Positions 1 to 7,740 of a stretch of 45,624 nucleotides of DNA are shown here, piece after piece. Numbering within the stretch: the stretch's first letter is position 1; each line of letters opens with the position of its first letter. Location of the stretch: the NCBI GenBank assembly GCA_947481575.1, contig CANKGV010000019.1, positions 1 to 45,624 on the forward strand, read 5' to 3'. Under the pieces are notes generated by a model. The model did not search any database and was not told the origin of the DNA. It was given only the letters and a program-made list of their open reading frames with translations. The translations under genes were made by a program, and so were the position numbers. The DNA comes from Alphaproteobacteria bacterium (lineage in GTDB: Bacteria; Pseudomonadota; Alphaproteobacteria; UBA2966; CAIVPW01).

Positions 1-324
1 CTTGCGGTACCAGGCCACGGCTTGGGCGTAGTCCTGCGGGACACCTTGACCGCGCTCGTACGCGACCCCCAGATTGTGCTGAGCGCTGGCATGTCCCTGG
101 TCCGCAGCCTTGCGGGACCAGGCCACGGCTTGGGCGTAGTCCTGCGGGACACCTTGACCGCGCTCGTACGCGACCCCCAGATTGGACTGGGCGTTGGCAT
201 TGCCCTGATCCGCAGCCTTGCGGTACCAGGCCACGGCTTGGGCGTAGTCCTGCGGGACGCCTAGGCCGTTGTAGTACATGACCCCCAGATTGTACTGGGC
301 GCTGGCACGTCCCTGATCCGCAAG
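1..324. repeat. Tandem 108-bp repeats encoding Sel1 units
   Basis: The motif cttgcggtaccaggccacgg begins at 1, recurs with one change at 109, and recurs again at 217, an exact 108-bp period (36 codons). A more diverged unit follows to about 324. Near-identity of the DNA, not only the protein, points to recent unequal crossing-over or slippage. Confidence 0.85.
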
Positions 325-460
325 TGGGCGCCAAAGGCGCAGCGCCGTCGCGTAGTCGCCCTTGTCGTAAGCCGCCTCGCCATCCTCGAACGGGCCAGCC
401 ACCGCAGCGCCCGCGAGGCTGGCGGCAAGCATCAACGCCAATAGGAATGCTTTGATCATG
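1..460 (-). CDS. Sel1-repeat secreted protein, truncated by window edge
   Basis: Reading leftward from ATG at 458-460, the frame stays open to base 1, so only the first 153 codons are present. The N-terminus is a signal peptide (Met-Ile-Lys, a hydrophobic run, then Ala-rich; probable cleavage near residue 21). A short linker follows, then Sel1-type TPR repeats with the pattern A..NLGV.Y..G.GV.QDY..A..W..KAA. At least three successive 36-residue repeats are nearly identical at DNA level. Sel1 proteins are alpha-solenoid scaffolds for protein-protein contacts, often periplasmic. The partner here is unknown. A second, more divergent Sel1 protein lies at 38583-39515. Confidence 0.85.
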
Positions 461-569
461 GGTGGAACTGTACGCCCGCGGGGGCGTAAGCGTGAGCCCT
501 AGCTAGCGTCCATCCAGCGAATGACGATTTCCTGCGGCTCCGTCTCGCCCGATCAACTAGAGAAATTCC

Positions 570-929
570 TTATTCGCCCTGGAACCGCTTGCGAATTGCG
601 GTCGACACCTTCGCCAACTGAGCGTCGTAGTCGCCCACCAGGACCATCGCTCGGATCGTGCATAGAGCGTGTTCGCACTCATCGAGGTCTTTGCACTGAA
701 TTGAGAACATCCCCTTCTTCAGTTCGATCTGCTGGCGCCCGTACTTGATCGGAACGAAGTAGCTGCCAGCTTCATCCATCCATGCCCACGCCGCACGAGG
801 CGTACCTCCCTGAATCATTTCACGGACGTACATGACCTGCTGATCGATCTTCCGAATCAGCCGCTGACGACGCTGAACGGCAGCACTCACCGCTGCGGGT
901 CGGATTGACGCAACAAATTTGAGTTCCAT
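570..929 (-). CDS. Small protein resembling the DUF6641 family
   Basis: This encodes 119 residues from ATG at 929; a GTG two codons upstream (935) is the alternative. It is basic at the N-terminus, with a run VQRRQRLIRKIDQQ, a central W.W.DEAGSYFVPIKYG segment and IELKKGM. This is the layout I recall for DUF6641 proteins, small genes of unknown function common on integrative elements and near phage-type integrases. No catalytic motif, membrane segment or signal peptide is visible. It is co-directional with the integrase at 992-2287, 62 bp downstream of it, so it is probably element cargo. The family assignment is from memory of the pattern and is moderate. Confidence 0.6.
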   Translation of the reverse strand: MELKFVASIRPAAVSAAVQRRQRLIRKIDQQVMYVREMIQGGTPRAAWAWMDEAGSYFVPIKYGRQQIELKKGMFSIQCKDLDECEHALCTIRAMVLVGDYDAQLAKVSTAIRKRFQGE

Positions 930-991
930 CGGCACACCCCATCAGTTGATTGATGTGCCGACCGTCCTGTCACTCGGGATAAAGGTCCACG

Positions 992-2287
992 CTACTTCAG
1001 CCAGCTCAACGAGGACGACTTGCCCGTTGAGGAGCGCTTGCCCTGCTTGGTCAGTTCATCTGCCGAAGCAATGTTGGAGGTATGACCGTAGTACTGCTCC
1101 AACATCGCCACGGAGGTTCCCATATTCCTTGCCAGGATGAACTGATGAACCCCCTGCTGCAGGCGGAACGTGGCGTAGGTGTGCCTTAGCGAGTAGAGGG
1201 TTCGGCTGTGACCGTGGGTGTCCTTCTCAACACCCGCCGCTCGTAAGAGCGCCTGAAACGACCCTTTGAAACTCCCAACGGGCGAACCGTCTTTGTGGCA
1301 AAAGACGAACCCGTCCGTGTCGAGATCTGGATTCGGGTTGTCCTTTGTCGTCAGTTCTTCAATTCGCATGTCGTGAATGCGCTTGAAGTGGATTTTCACA
1401 TCGGAGGTCCTGGAAACGACCTCTCGGGGACCTGTCTTGCCCGTCACGTTGAGGACAATGTTGGTTTCCCCCTCACGGCTCCCGCCAACTTCAGCGATGT
1501 CTCGCCACTTCAGGGTCCTTGCCTCGCCAACTCGAATGCCCGTGTTGGCAAGAATCAGCACGTAGTTCGTCAGCATCGTCCGATCCCTGCGGGTCGAACG
1601 GTTGGTGACCTTCACAAACTCCCTGAGGTACCGAGTTAGCTTCGCCCAATCCTTGGCGTCGAAGTGCGGTCGCCTGTCAGCGGTGCCCGCTAGTCGAGGA
1701 AACCGAGGGAGTTGACCGAGATACCCCTCTTCAACCGCCCACGTGAGGAAGTGCTTCAGGTCAGAACTGATCCGTTTGACCGTGTTCGGAGACAGCTTCC
1801 CACCACGAGATTGGGTTCTGAGATCATCGAACAGTTGGGAGATCAGAGAGGTGTCGAGTTGCTCGAACGTCTTTGAGCCGATGAGCGGTTCAATCCGCTT
1901 GATCAGCAGGATTCGGTTGTGCGTCGAAAGCCGCTTGCTGTCAGGTTCAAGGCGCTTCGCATACGCCGAGAGCGCCACGCCAACCTTTTTCGAGTTCAGA
2001 TTCTCACCACCAAGCGCCCTAACGAGGGTGTGGTTGTAGAGATCGTCAGCAAACTTGAATGCTGCGTGTTCGTCCGTCGTTCGGGTGCTTCGCCAGATGT
2101 AACCCCTGACGCTCGGAACCTTCACCCGACAGAACCAAATCGGCTTTTTGTAGTCCGAACGGCGGAACAGATAGATCGCTCCGTCCTTGAAAAACTTGCC
2201 GTCTAGGACGTTCCTACCGAGGTGATCTCGGCGATTCGGTGCAGAAGCAGCTACCGATGCGGGTTCAAGTGCCCCCGTTCTTCCCAA
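992..2287 (-). CDS. Tyrosine-type site-specific recombinase (integrase)
   Basis: 431 residues. The C-terminal catalytic domain shows ANTGIRVGEARTLKW (Arg about 252), YSLRHTYATFRL (Arg about 368, His 369) and MGTSVAMLEQYYGH with the nucleophile among Tyr 399/400. The first box-II His is replaced by Tyr and the second His/Trp position reads Thr, as in a common integrase subfamily. Residues of about 100-200 form the SAM-like core-binding domain. The start is TTG at 2287, supported by GGAGG six bases upstream (2294-2298); no nearby ATG competes. It faces away from tRNA-Gly, 104 bp from its 3' end. This is the usual arrangement when the recombinase uses the tRNA 3' end as attachment site, so it likely integrates and excises an element extending left out of the window. 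Confidence 0.93.
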   Translation of the reverse strand: MGRTGALEPASVAASAPNRRDHLGRNVLDGKFFKDGAIYLFRRSDYKKPIWFCRVKVPSVRGYIWRSTRTTDEHAAFKFADDLYNHTLVRALGGENLNSKKVGVALSAYAKRLEPDSKRLSTHNRILLIKRIEPLIGSKTFEQLDTSLISQLFDDLRTQSRGGKLSPNTVKRISSDLKHFLTWAVEEGYLGQLPRFPRLAGTADRRPHFDAKDWAKLTRYLREFVKVTNRSTRRDRTMLTNYVLILANTGIRVGEARTLKWRDIAEVGGSREGETNIVLNVTGKTGPREVVSRTSDVKIHFKRIHDMRIEELTTKDNPNPDLDTDGFVFCHKDGSPVGSFKGSFQALLRAAGVEKDTHGHSRTLYSLRHTYATFRLQQGVHQFILARNMGTSVAMLEQYYGHTSNIASADELTKQGKRSSTGKSSSLSWLK

Positions 2288-2310
2288 GGAAAACCTCCGA
2301 ACTCGGATAT

Positions 2311-2328
2311 CCGTATACGATCCGTATA
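2311..2328. repeat. Two direct CCGTATA repeats, 11-bp period, upstream of integrase
   Basis: CCGTATA occurs at 2311-2317 and again at 2322-2328, one helical turn apart, between the integrase start and the tRNA 3' end. The position and spacing suit integrase arm-type or excisionase/repressor sites. This is an inference from placement only. Confidence 0.5.
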
Positions 2329-2391
2329 TCCTGTTCGAAGGCTTCTTGAGAAAACAGCGTTTTTATAACGCCTTGATTTTATTACGAAATC

Positions 2392-2466
2392 TGGAGCGGG
2401 AGAAGGGATTCGAACCCTCGACCCCAACCTTGGCAAGGTTGTGCTCTACCCCTGAGCTACTCCCGC
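2392..2466 (-). tRNA. tRNA-Gly (anticodon GCC), CCA encoded
   Basis: Read on the minus strand, the acceptor arms GCGGGAG and CTCCCGC pair perfectly, with discriminator T and an encoded CCA at 2394-2392. The D arm has GTAGCTCAGGGGTAGAGC. The anticodon stem CAACC/GGTTG closes the loop TTGCCAA, giving anticodon GCC. The T arm contains GGTTCGAATCC. The 3' half is the probable attachment site of the neighbouring integrase. The other attachment copy is not in the window. Confidence 0.97.
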
Positions 2467-2508
2467 ACCCCAGGCCACCCTTGTCCGGGCGGCTTTCGTA
2501 AGGCGCGG

Positions 2509-2536
2509 ATGATACCCGCCGAAATCTGCTTTGCAA
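2509..2536 (-). promoter_or_regulatory. Probable sigma-70 promoter of tRNA-Gly
   Basis: On the minus strand, TTGCAA (2531-2536) and TATCAT (2509-2514) are separated by 16 bp. The -10 box matches 5/6 and the -35 box 4/6. Transcription would begin about 36 bases before the mature tRNA 5' end. Confidence 0.5.
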
Positions 2537-2594
2537 GCGTGGTGGCAAGCGATGGCGGATTTCTGTTGGCCGCAACAGGCCGCTGAACCCGCTA

Positions 2595-3830
2595 CTAGAG
2601 CTCGAACACTTCGCCTTCGGCCGGCGCCGCCACGACTGTGGTCGACCCAAGCGAGCGCAGCCGTGCCTCTGCGGTGTGTAGCTTCGCGTCGATATCGTCG
2701 TCGCTCTGGGCTGGATCATGATGGAATAGGTGCAGGACCTTGGCTTGGGCCGCGTGGGCAAAGTCAGCGACTTCGGTAATCGCCGAATGACCCCAGCCTT
2801 CCTTACGCACGTATTCCTCGTCGGTGTAACAGGCGTCGGTGATCAATAAGTCGGTGCCGCGCACGAATTCGACCAGCTCGGCTACGTAACGCGGATCGCG
2901 GCCCGGGTGCCCGACCGGATAGAGCTCGTGGTCGGTCACATAACACACGCTGCGCCCACCATAGTCGATGCGGTAGCCCAGGCATTGGCCCGGGTGATTG
3001 AGCAACATCGTGCGCACCGGAATGCCCTCAACCTCGATCGACTCCTGCCGCAAGTCGCGGAAATACACGCGCGCACCGAATTCGCGGATCGTCACCGGGA
3101 AGTAGATTCCGTCCATCTGCGCCGAGATCATCTCGCGCACCGAGGTGCCACCATGCGCCGCGCCTAGAATTTCGAATTCGTTGCCTGGCACATAGAGCGG
3201 CCCGAAGAATGGGATCGCATTGATGTGGTCCCAGTGCGGGTGCGAAATAAAGATGTGGCCTTTGCGGCGTGCCTTGCCGTCCTCCATCAGGTGGTCCGAC
3301 AAGGCTTTGATGCCGGTCCCAGCATCGAAGATGAACAGTGCGCCGGAAGGAAACGAAAGGGTCACGCACGACGTGTTGCCGCCGTATCGCTGCGCCCGCG
3401 GACCTGGCACTGGCAACGTGCCACGCACGCCCCAATAGCGCAGCGCCAGGGCGTCTTCCAAGATGCGGGCGATCTCCGCCAGGAGGACGTCTTTGCGCAC
3501 AGGCTTGGCCAGATAGCCGTCGGCGCCCAGTTCGCGCGCGCGCCGGCGGTCGAAGTCGTAGGACTTGCTGGAAACCACCAACACACGCGTCCGGTCGAAC
3601 TGCGGCTTGGCGCGGATGGCGGCGCACAGCTCATAGCCGTCGACGCCGGGCATCATCAGATCAAGCAGAATACAATCCGGCGGGGACGCCAGCATGCGCT
3701 CGAGTACGTCGCGCCCGCTGGTCAGCGTCTCCACCGTGTGGCCAGCATCCGTAAGAATCGCGGAAATCGCACTGGCCGCGATCGCGTCATCGTCCACCAC
3801 CAGGAACCGGTACGTTTGTGATCGACTCAC
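2595..3830 (-). CDS. Response regulator fused to metallo-beta-lactamase-fold hydrolase
   Basis: 411 residues. Residues 7-125 are a receiver domain: acidic cluster D13-D15, phosphoacceptor D57 in ILLDLMMPG, and K109 in LAKPV. Residues of about 130-400 form a metallo-beta-lactamase fold with HPHWDH (197-202) in ISHPHWDHINAIPFF, followed by GGTS, HPGQ, TDHE, ITDAC and HHDP. These are the metal ligands of the RNase Z/phosphodiesterase-like branch. There is no DNA-binding domain, so output is probably enzymatic (phosphodiester or similar hydrolysis) in the cytoplasm, controlled by phosphorylation. The start is GTG at 3830 with AGGAGG eight bases upstream. It is divergent from the hybrid kinase that begins at 3894, 63 bp away, its likely phosphodonor. 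The substrate is unknown. Confidence 0.88.
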   Translation of the reverse strand: MSRSQTYRFLVVDDDAIAASAISAILTDAGHTVETLTSGRDVLERMLASPPDCILLDLMMPGVDGYELCAAIRAKPQFDRTRVLVVSSKSYDFDRRRARELGADGYLAKPVRKDVLLAEIARILEDALALRYWGVRGTLPVPGPRAQRYGGNTSCVTLSFPSGALFIFDAGTGIKALSDHLMEDGKARRKGHIFISHPHWDHINAIPFFGPLYVPGNEFEILGAAHGGTSVREMISAQMDGIYFPVTIREFGARVYFRDLRQESIEVEGIPVRTMLLNHPGQCLGYRIDYGGRSVCYVTDHELYPVGHPGRDPRYVAELVEFVRGTDLLITDACYTDEEYVRKEGWGHSAITEVADFAHAAQAKVLHLFHHDPAQSDDDIDAKLHTAEARLRSLGSTTVVAAPAEGEVFEL

Positions 3831-3893
3831 TCGGCGGACCTCCTGGCACTATGAGACGTTGCAACCGGCCGAAGCTGCAATAATGTCGAAGGC

Positions 3894-4147
3894 ATGACTC
3901 AAGGTCCATGGCCGGAAGCCCAGGGCGCACGCCCGCCCCTCTTGGAACGCGTCCGCACCCTCACGCGTGAACACTTCGCTCCCGCGGCAATTCTGCTGGT
4001 TGGGTTGGCGGTCGCTGCAGCGTCATTCACAGCGCGTCAAAACTACCTAACCCTTACCATCAGTGACCGCTTTGCGATTCCGGCGCGGAATTCCGCAGAA
4101 AGCATAATCGGCGCTTTCGCCCGTTATAGCGATGAAATCGCAGGGGG
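3894..4147 (+). pseudogene. N-terminal segment of frame-disrupted hybrid sensor kinase
   Basis: From ATG 3894 this frame gives a cytoplasmic stub, one transmembrane helix (PAAILLVGLAVAAASF, residues of about 30-48) and the opening of a CHASE sensor domain ending FARYSDEIAGG. The homologous continuation (VVDFFHGTASVSREEF) is in the next frame from 4148. The break falls on the run of five G at 4143-4147: removing one G joins IAG to VVDFF perfectly. Without the join, this frame runs on as non-homologous sequence to a stop near 4469. It may be a real mutation or a homopolymer sequencing error. Confidence 0.7.
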
Positions 4148-6534
4148 TCGTGGACTTCTTCCACGGCACAGCGAGCGTTTCGCGCGAGGAGTTCGCTGCA
4201 TTCGCGAGCCGCCTGCGGGCGAGGTTTCCGGGCATCCAGACACTCAGTTGGTTGCCCCGCGTGCTGGACGACGACCGCGCAGACTTCGTCCAGCGCGCCC
4301 GCGCCGCCGGGCTGACCGATTTCGAGATCCGCGACCGCACCCCGAACGGCCAGGTCACCGCGCCCCGGCGCGAGGTTTACTATCCTTCGCTGTACATCGA
4401 TCCGCCCTCGTTCTCGAACCCAGGTTTCGACCCGTTCGCGGACCCCGAACGCCGGTCAGTCATCCTTAGCGCGGCCAACACCGGGCGCCCCGCCGTCACT
4501 GGCAAGATCGCCTTGGCCAACGGCAGCGGGTTCGGGGTCCTCGTTTACGCGCCGATCCTTACGGTCGAGCGGCGCGGCGCCTACGACGATGTATTCCGCT
4601 CCATGACGAGTCTCGTAGTCGGCGTGTTCGATCTGCCTGCGCTGCTCGAGGAGCGTCTGGCAGACCTCGCGCTTCCGCTGGGCGAGGATGTCTACCTCTA
4701 TGATCTCAGCGCCACCGGCGACGAACGCTTGCTCGCCTTCCGGCCGTCTCCGACGCGCAGCGTGCCAATCGCGCCTCTGACTGAGTCGGAGGCGCACACC
4801 GGCACCTTCCTGAGCGTTGCCTTCAACGTGGGTAGTCGTCAGTGGGCGGTTCTCCTGCGGCCGTCCGCGACGGTAGTTACCCGTGCCGAGACATTGAGCC
4901 CACCCATGTCGGCCGGCGCCGTGCTCCTGCTTGCCGCTCTGCTTGCGCGCGCGATTGAAGCCGCACGTACCCGCAACCGTGAAGTGGAACAGAAGGTCGA
5001 GGCGCGCACCCGAGAACTGCGCGATAGCGAAGAACGCCTGCGCTTGGTGGCCGATGCGCTGCCCGCGATGATCACATACGTCGACGCCAACCAGCGCATT
5101 CAGTTCGCCAATCGAACCACTGCCGATTGGATGGCGCGGCCGGCCAAGAGCATCGTCGGCGCATTCGCCGCGCCCGTATTCGGCCGCGAACTGACCGAGG
5201 GAACCAAAGCCGCGGTTGATGACGCCCTGCGCGGCAAGACCTCGTCGTTCGCCGGATCGTTCCACTTTGCGGATCGCACCACACGCTACGTGGAGGGCAT
5301 CAACGTGCCGCGGCTTTCGCCGGGCGGCGAGGTGTTGGGCTACTACACGTTGCTGCTGGACGCGACCGAACGCCGCCACCTGCAACGCGAGGTCGAGAAC
5401 TTCTTCAACATCTCGCTGACCGCTCTGGCGACAATGGATTACGACGGCCGCTATCGCACAGTGAACCCTGCATGGGTTGACATGTTCGGATACAGCGCCG
5501 CCGAAATGATGGAGCTCCCCCGCGGCGGTCTGACTCACCCCGATGACCGCGCTCGGGTCATGGAACTCCTCGGGCACACTGTCGTGTTCGGCGAGGCTAA
5601 ACGGGACATCGAAGCGCGCTTTGTCCGCAAGGACGGTGAGGTCCGAACCGGCCTGTTCATGGCGGCGCCGATCCCCGACGACCAGCTGATCTACTTCGCC
5701 GCAATCGACGTGACGGACCGTAAGCGCCACGAGGAGCAGATCCGCGAGACCCGCAACGAAGCGATCGCCGCCGCCCGCGCTAAGGGTGAGTTCCTGGCCA
5801 ACATGAGCCATGAGATTCGCACACCGCTCAATGCGGTGATCGGCTTCAGCGATCTCGCGCTCAACACCGCGCTAACGCCGAAGCAGCGCGATTACTTGCT
5901 GAAGATTCGTGGGTCTGGACAGTTCTTGCTCGACCTCATCAGCGACATCCTGGACTTCTCCAAGGTCGAAGCCGGCAAGCTCGAACTCGAGTTCGCCGAG
6001 TTCTCCCTCGAAGAGATTTTGACCCGCGTCGGCGCCGTCGTCGGCCTCAAGGCAGCCGATAGCGGCCTCGATTTCTGGTTCTCGGTAGCACCGGATGTCC
6101 CCGATCTCCTGGTGGGCGATTCGGTCCGCCTCACGCAAGTGCTCGTCAACCTAACGGGCAACGCTGTGAAGTTCACGGCCGCGGGCGAAGTCGCCGTACG
6201 CGTCGAATGGGCGCAGTCCGCCACCGGGGGGCGGAAATTGCGTTTTACCGTGACCGACACAGGTATCGGCATGACACCGGAAACGCTCTCCAAGCTGTTC
6301 CAGCCGTTCCAGCAGGCCGATGCGTCGACGACACGTCGCTTCGGCGGCACTGGACTTGGCCTGGCAATTTCGCGTCAGGTAGTCGAGATGATGAGCGGCG
6401 AAATCGGCGTCACCAGCAACCCGGGGTCAGGCAGCACCTTCTGGTTCACCATCGAGGTTGCGACAGCTGCATCTGCCATTGCGCCATCGCCGATCCACAC
6501 CAGCGTGCTGCTGGCCCAAGTGAGTGGAACGTAG
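4132..6534 (+). CDS. CHASE-PAS-PAS hybrid histidine kinase, core portion
   Basis: The frame is open for 800 codons from 4132. Homology begins at about 4148, continuing the CHASE domain (to about residue 175). A second transmembrane helix lies at about 262-280 and a coiled-coil linker follows. Two PAS domains sit at about 305-420 and 425-540. HisKA has NMSHEIRTPLNAVIGF with phosphorylated His 560. HATPase_c has N box NLTGNAVKFT, DTGIGM and GGTGLGLAIS. It would sense an extracytoplasmic ligand and start a phosphorelay to the receivers and HPt encoded just downstream. The ATG at 4132 lies inside the CHASE domain and would omit the first membrane helix, so it is not a convincing native start. The 3' end also breaks inside a receiver-like domain (HTSVLLAQVSG then stop). 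It is best read as the middle piece of one gene spanning 3894-7648. Confidence 0.85.
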   Translation: MKSQGVVDFFHGTASVSREEFAAFASRLRARFPGIQTLSWLPRVLDDDRADFVQRARAAGLTDFEIRDRTPNGQVTAPRREVYYPSLYIDPPSFSNPGFDPFADPERRSVILSAANTGRPAVTGKIALANGSGFGVLVYAPILTVERRGAYDDVFRSMTSLVVGVFDLPALLEERLADLALPLGEDVYLYDLSATGDERLLAFRPSPTRSVPIAPLTESEAHTGTFLSVAFNVGSRQWAVLLRPSATVVTRAETLSPPMSAGAVLLLAALLARAIEAARTRNREVEQKVEARTRELRDSEERLRLVADALPAMITYVDANQRIQFANRTTADWMARPAKSIVGAFAAPVFGRELTEGTKAAVDDALRGKTSSFAGSFHFADRTTRYVEGINVPRLSPGGEVLGYYTLLLDATERRHLQREVENFFNISLTALATMDYDGRYRTVNPAWVDMFGYSAAEMMELPRGGLTHPDDRARVMELLGHTVVFGEAKRDIEARFVRKDGEVRTGLFMAAPIPDDQLIYFAAIDVTDRKRHEEQIRETRNEAIAAARAKGEFLANMSHEIRTPLNAVIGFSDLALNTALTPKQRDYLLKIRGSGQFLLDLISDILDFSKVEAGKLELEFAEFSLEEILTRVGAVVGLKAADSGLDFWFSVAPDVPDLLVGDSVRLTQVLVNLTGNAVKFTAAGEVAVRVEWAQSATGGRKLRFTVTDTGIGMTPETLSKLFQPFQQADASTTRRFGGTGLGLAISRQVVEMMSGEIGVTSNPGSGSTFWFTIEVATAASAIAPSPIHTSVLLAQVSGT

Positions 6535-7648
6535 TCGGCGGCACCTGACCGCCGATCTGGAAGAGCTCGGTTCGCGGTGCATAGCTGTCGACTCGGTCGA
6601 GGCCGCCGTCGCCGCGGCGGCCGGCGCGCGCACGCCGTTCGATGTCGTCATCTACGACATGACGCTGGGGAGCGTCGGCGCGGCCCAAATCCAACAGGCG
6701 CTCCCGGTGGCGCGGTTCATCCAAATCACGTCCGACGCCAATGAATCCGGGTTCGGCGTCCAGAACCAGCTGTTGCTCCCGCGGCCGGTCAACCCGTTCC
6801 GGCTGCGCACCCTCCTGCGGGGTGGTGCCGATCCGTCCACGCAGGACACCTCGTTCGGCGCGCCGGCGCGGATCGACGGTGTGCGCGTGCTGCTGGTGGA
6901 GGACAACCCGATGAATCAGGAGGTCGCATCCGAGATGCTGCGCGCGGCCGGCGCGATCGTCGACATTGCCAATAACGGCCGAGAAGCAGTCGGCACCATC
7001 GCGCAGAATCCCGCGGGCCACGACTTGGTGCTGATGGACCTGCAGATGCCTGAAATGGACGGTATCACTGCGTGCACCATCATTCGCCGCTCGGTGCCAA
7101 ACGACCAATTGCCGATGCTCGCCATGACGGCGCATAGCCTCGGCGAGGAGCGCGAGCGTTGCCTAGCCGCGGGAATGGATGAGTATCTGACCAAGCCGAT
7201 CTCGGCCAAGCGCCTTACCGCAGCAGTCAAGCGGTGGGCGAGGACGCCTCCGACGCCCACCACCCAAGTTGCAGTAGCAGCAGCCGCTGCGCCCCCGGCC
7301 GGACTGCCCGACAGCTTGCCTGGGATCGCGGTGCGGGAGGCAATTGCCAACTTCGGGTTCAGCGAGGCGCGGTTCGCAGGATTGCTTGGCATGTTCCACC
7401 GCCAGTATCGAACCCTGCCGGACGACCTAACGGAGGCGGCAGGCGATGCCGATCGCCTCGGCCGGATTGCCCACACCTTGCGGGGCAGCGCATCCTACAT
7501 TCAGGCGACCGAGCTCATGGAGGCCGCCGGCGCAGTGGAATCGGGTGCGCGTAGCGGCGCACCGGTTGCCGAACTCTTGCCGCGAATGACCGGGGCACTC
7601 CAGATTGTGCTCGAGGCAACGGCAGCCTACGCCGAGCAGCCCAACTAG
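6524..7648 (+). CDS. Degenerate receiver, receiver and HPt module of hybrid kinase
   Basis: 374 codons from GTG 6524, overlapping the kinase frame by 11 bp. Residues 1-100 are a receiver-like domain lacking its first strand, which is still encoded in the upstream frame. Residues 118-240 are a canonical receiver with VLLVEDNPMNQ, phosphoacceptor D172 in LVLMDLQMPEMDG and K224 in LTKPIS. After an Ala/Pro linker, residues 265-370 are an HPt domain with IAHTLRGSASYI, phospho-His 317. It would carry phosphoryl groups from H560 to a separate regulator, most likely the receiver-MBL protein encoded divergently. The split inside the first domain argues for a second single-base frameshift rather than a natural gene boundary. 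A separately translated response regulator is the alternative. Confidence 0.82.
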   Translation: MERSRRHLTADLEELGSRCIAVDSVEAAVAAAAGARTPFDVVIYDMTLGSVGAAQIQQALPVARFIQITSDANESGFGVQNQLLLPRPVNPFRLRTLLRGGADPSTQDTSFGAPARIDGVRVLLVEDNPMNQEVASEMLRAAGAIVDIANNGREAVGTIAQNPAGHDLVLMDLQMPEMDGITACTIIRRSVPNDQLPMLAMTAHSLGEERERCLAAGMDEYLTKPISAKRLTAAVKRWARTPPTPTTQVAVAAAAAPPAGLPDSLPGIAVREAIANFGFSEARFAGLLGMFHRQYRTLPDDLTEAAGDADRLGRIAHTLRGSASYIQATELMEAAGAVESGARSGAPVAELLPRMTGALQIVLEATAAYAEQPN

Positions 7649-7740
7649 ACACCGGCCCCGCGGTCCGCGGGGTTGATGGCGGCCGCTATCCGCACCATGT
7701 TACGGTCGCAAGCCGGTCGTCCGGCGCATCGGGAAGCCTC

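Noticed and set aside
1-324. Regular repeats considered as a CRISPR array
   Set aside because: The period is 108 bp with no unique spacers and the repeats translate as Sel1 units.
4456-5811. A 450-codon minus-strand frame inside the sensor kinase
   Set aside because: Its codon positions mirror the kinase frame and it has no motif; it lies over PAS and HisKA coding DNA.
6524-6534. Programmed ribosomal frameshift at the kinase-receiver junction
   Set aside because: No slippery heptamer or downstream pseudoknot is evident; mutation, sequence error or simple gene overlap is more economical.
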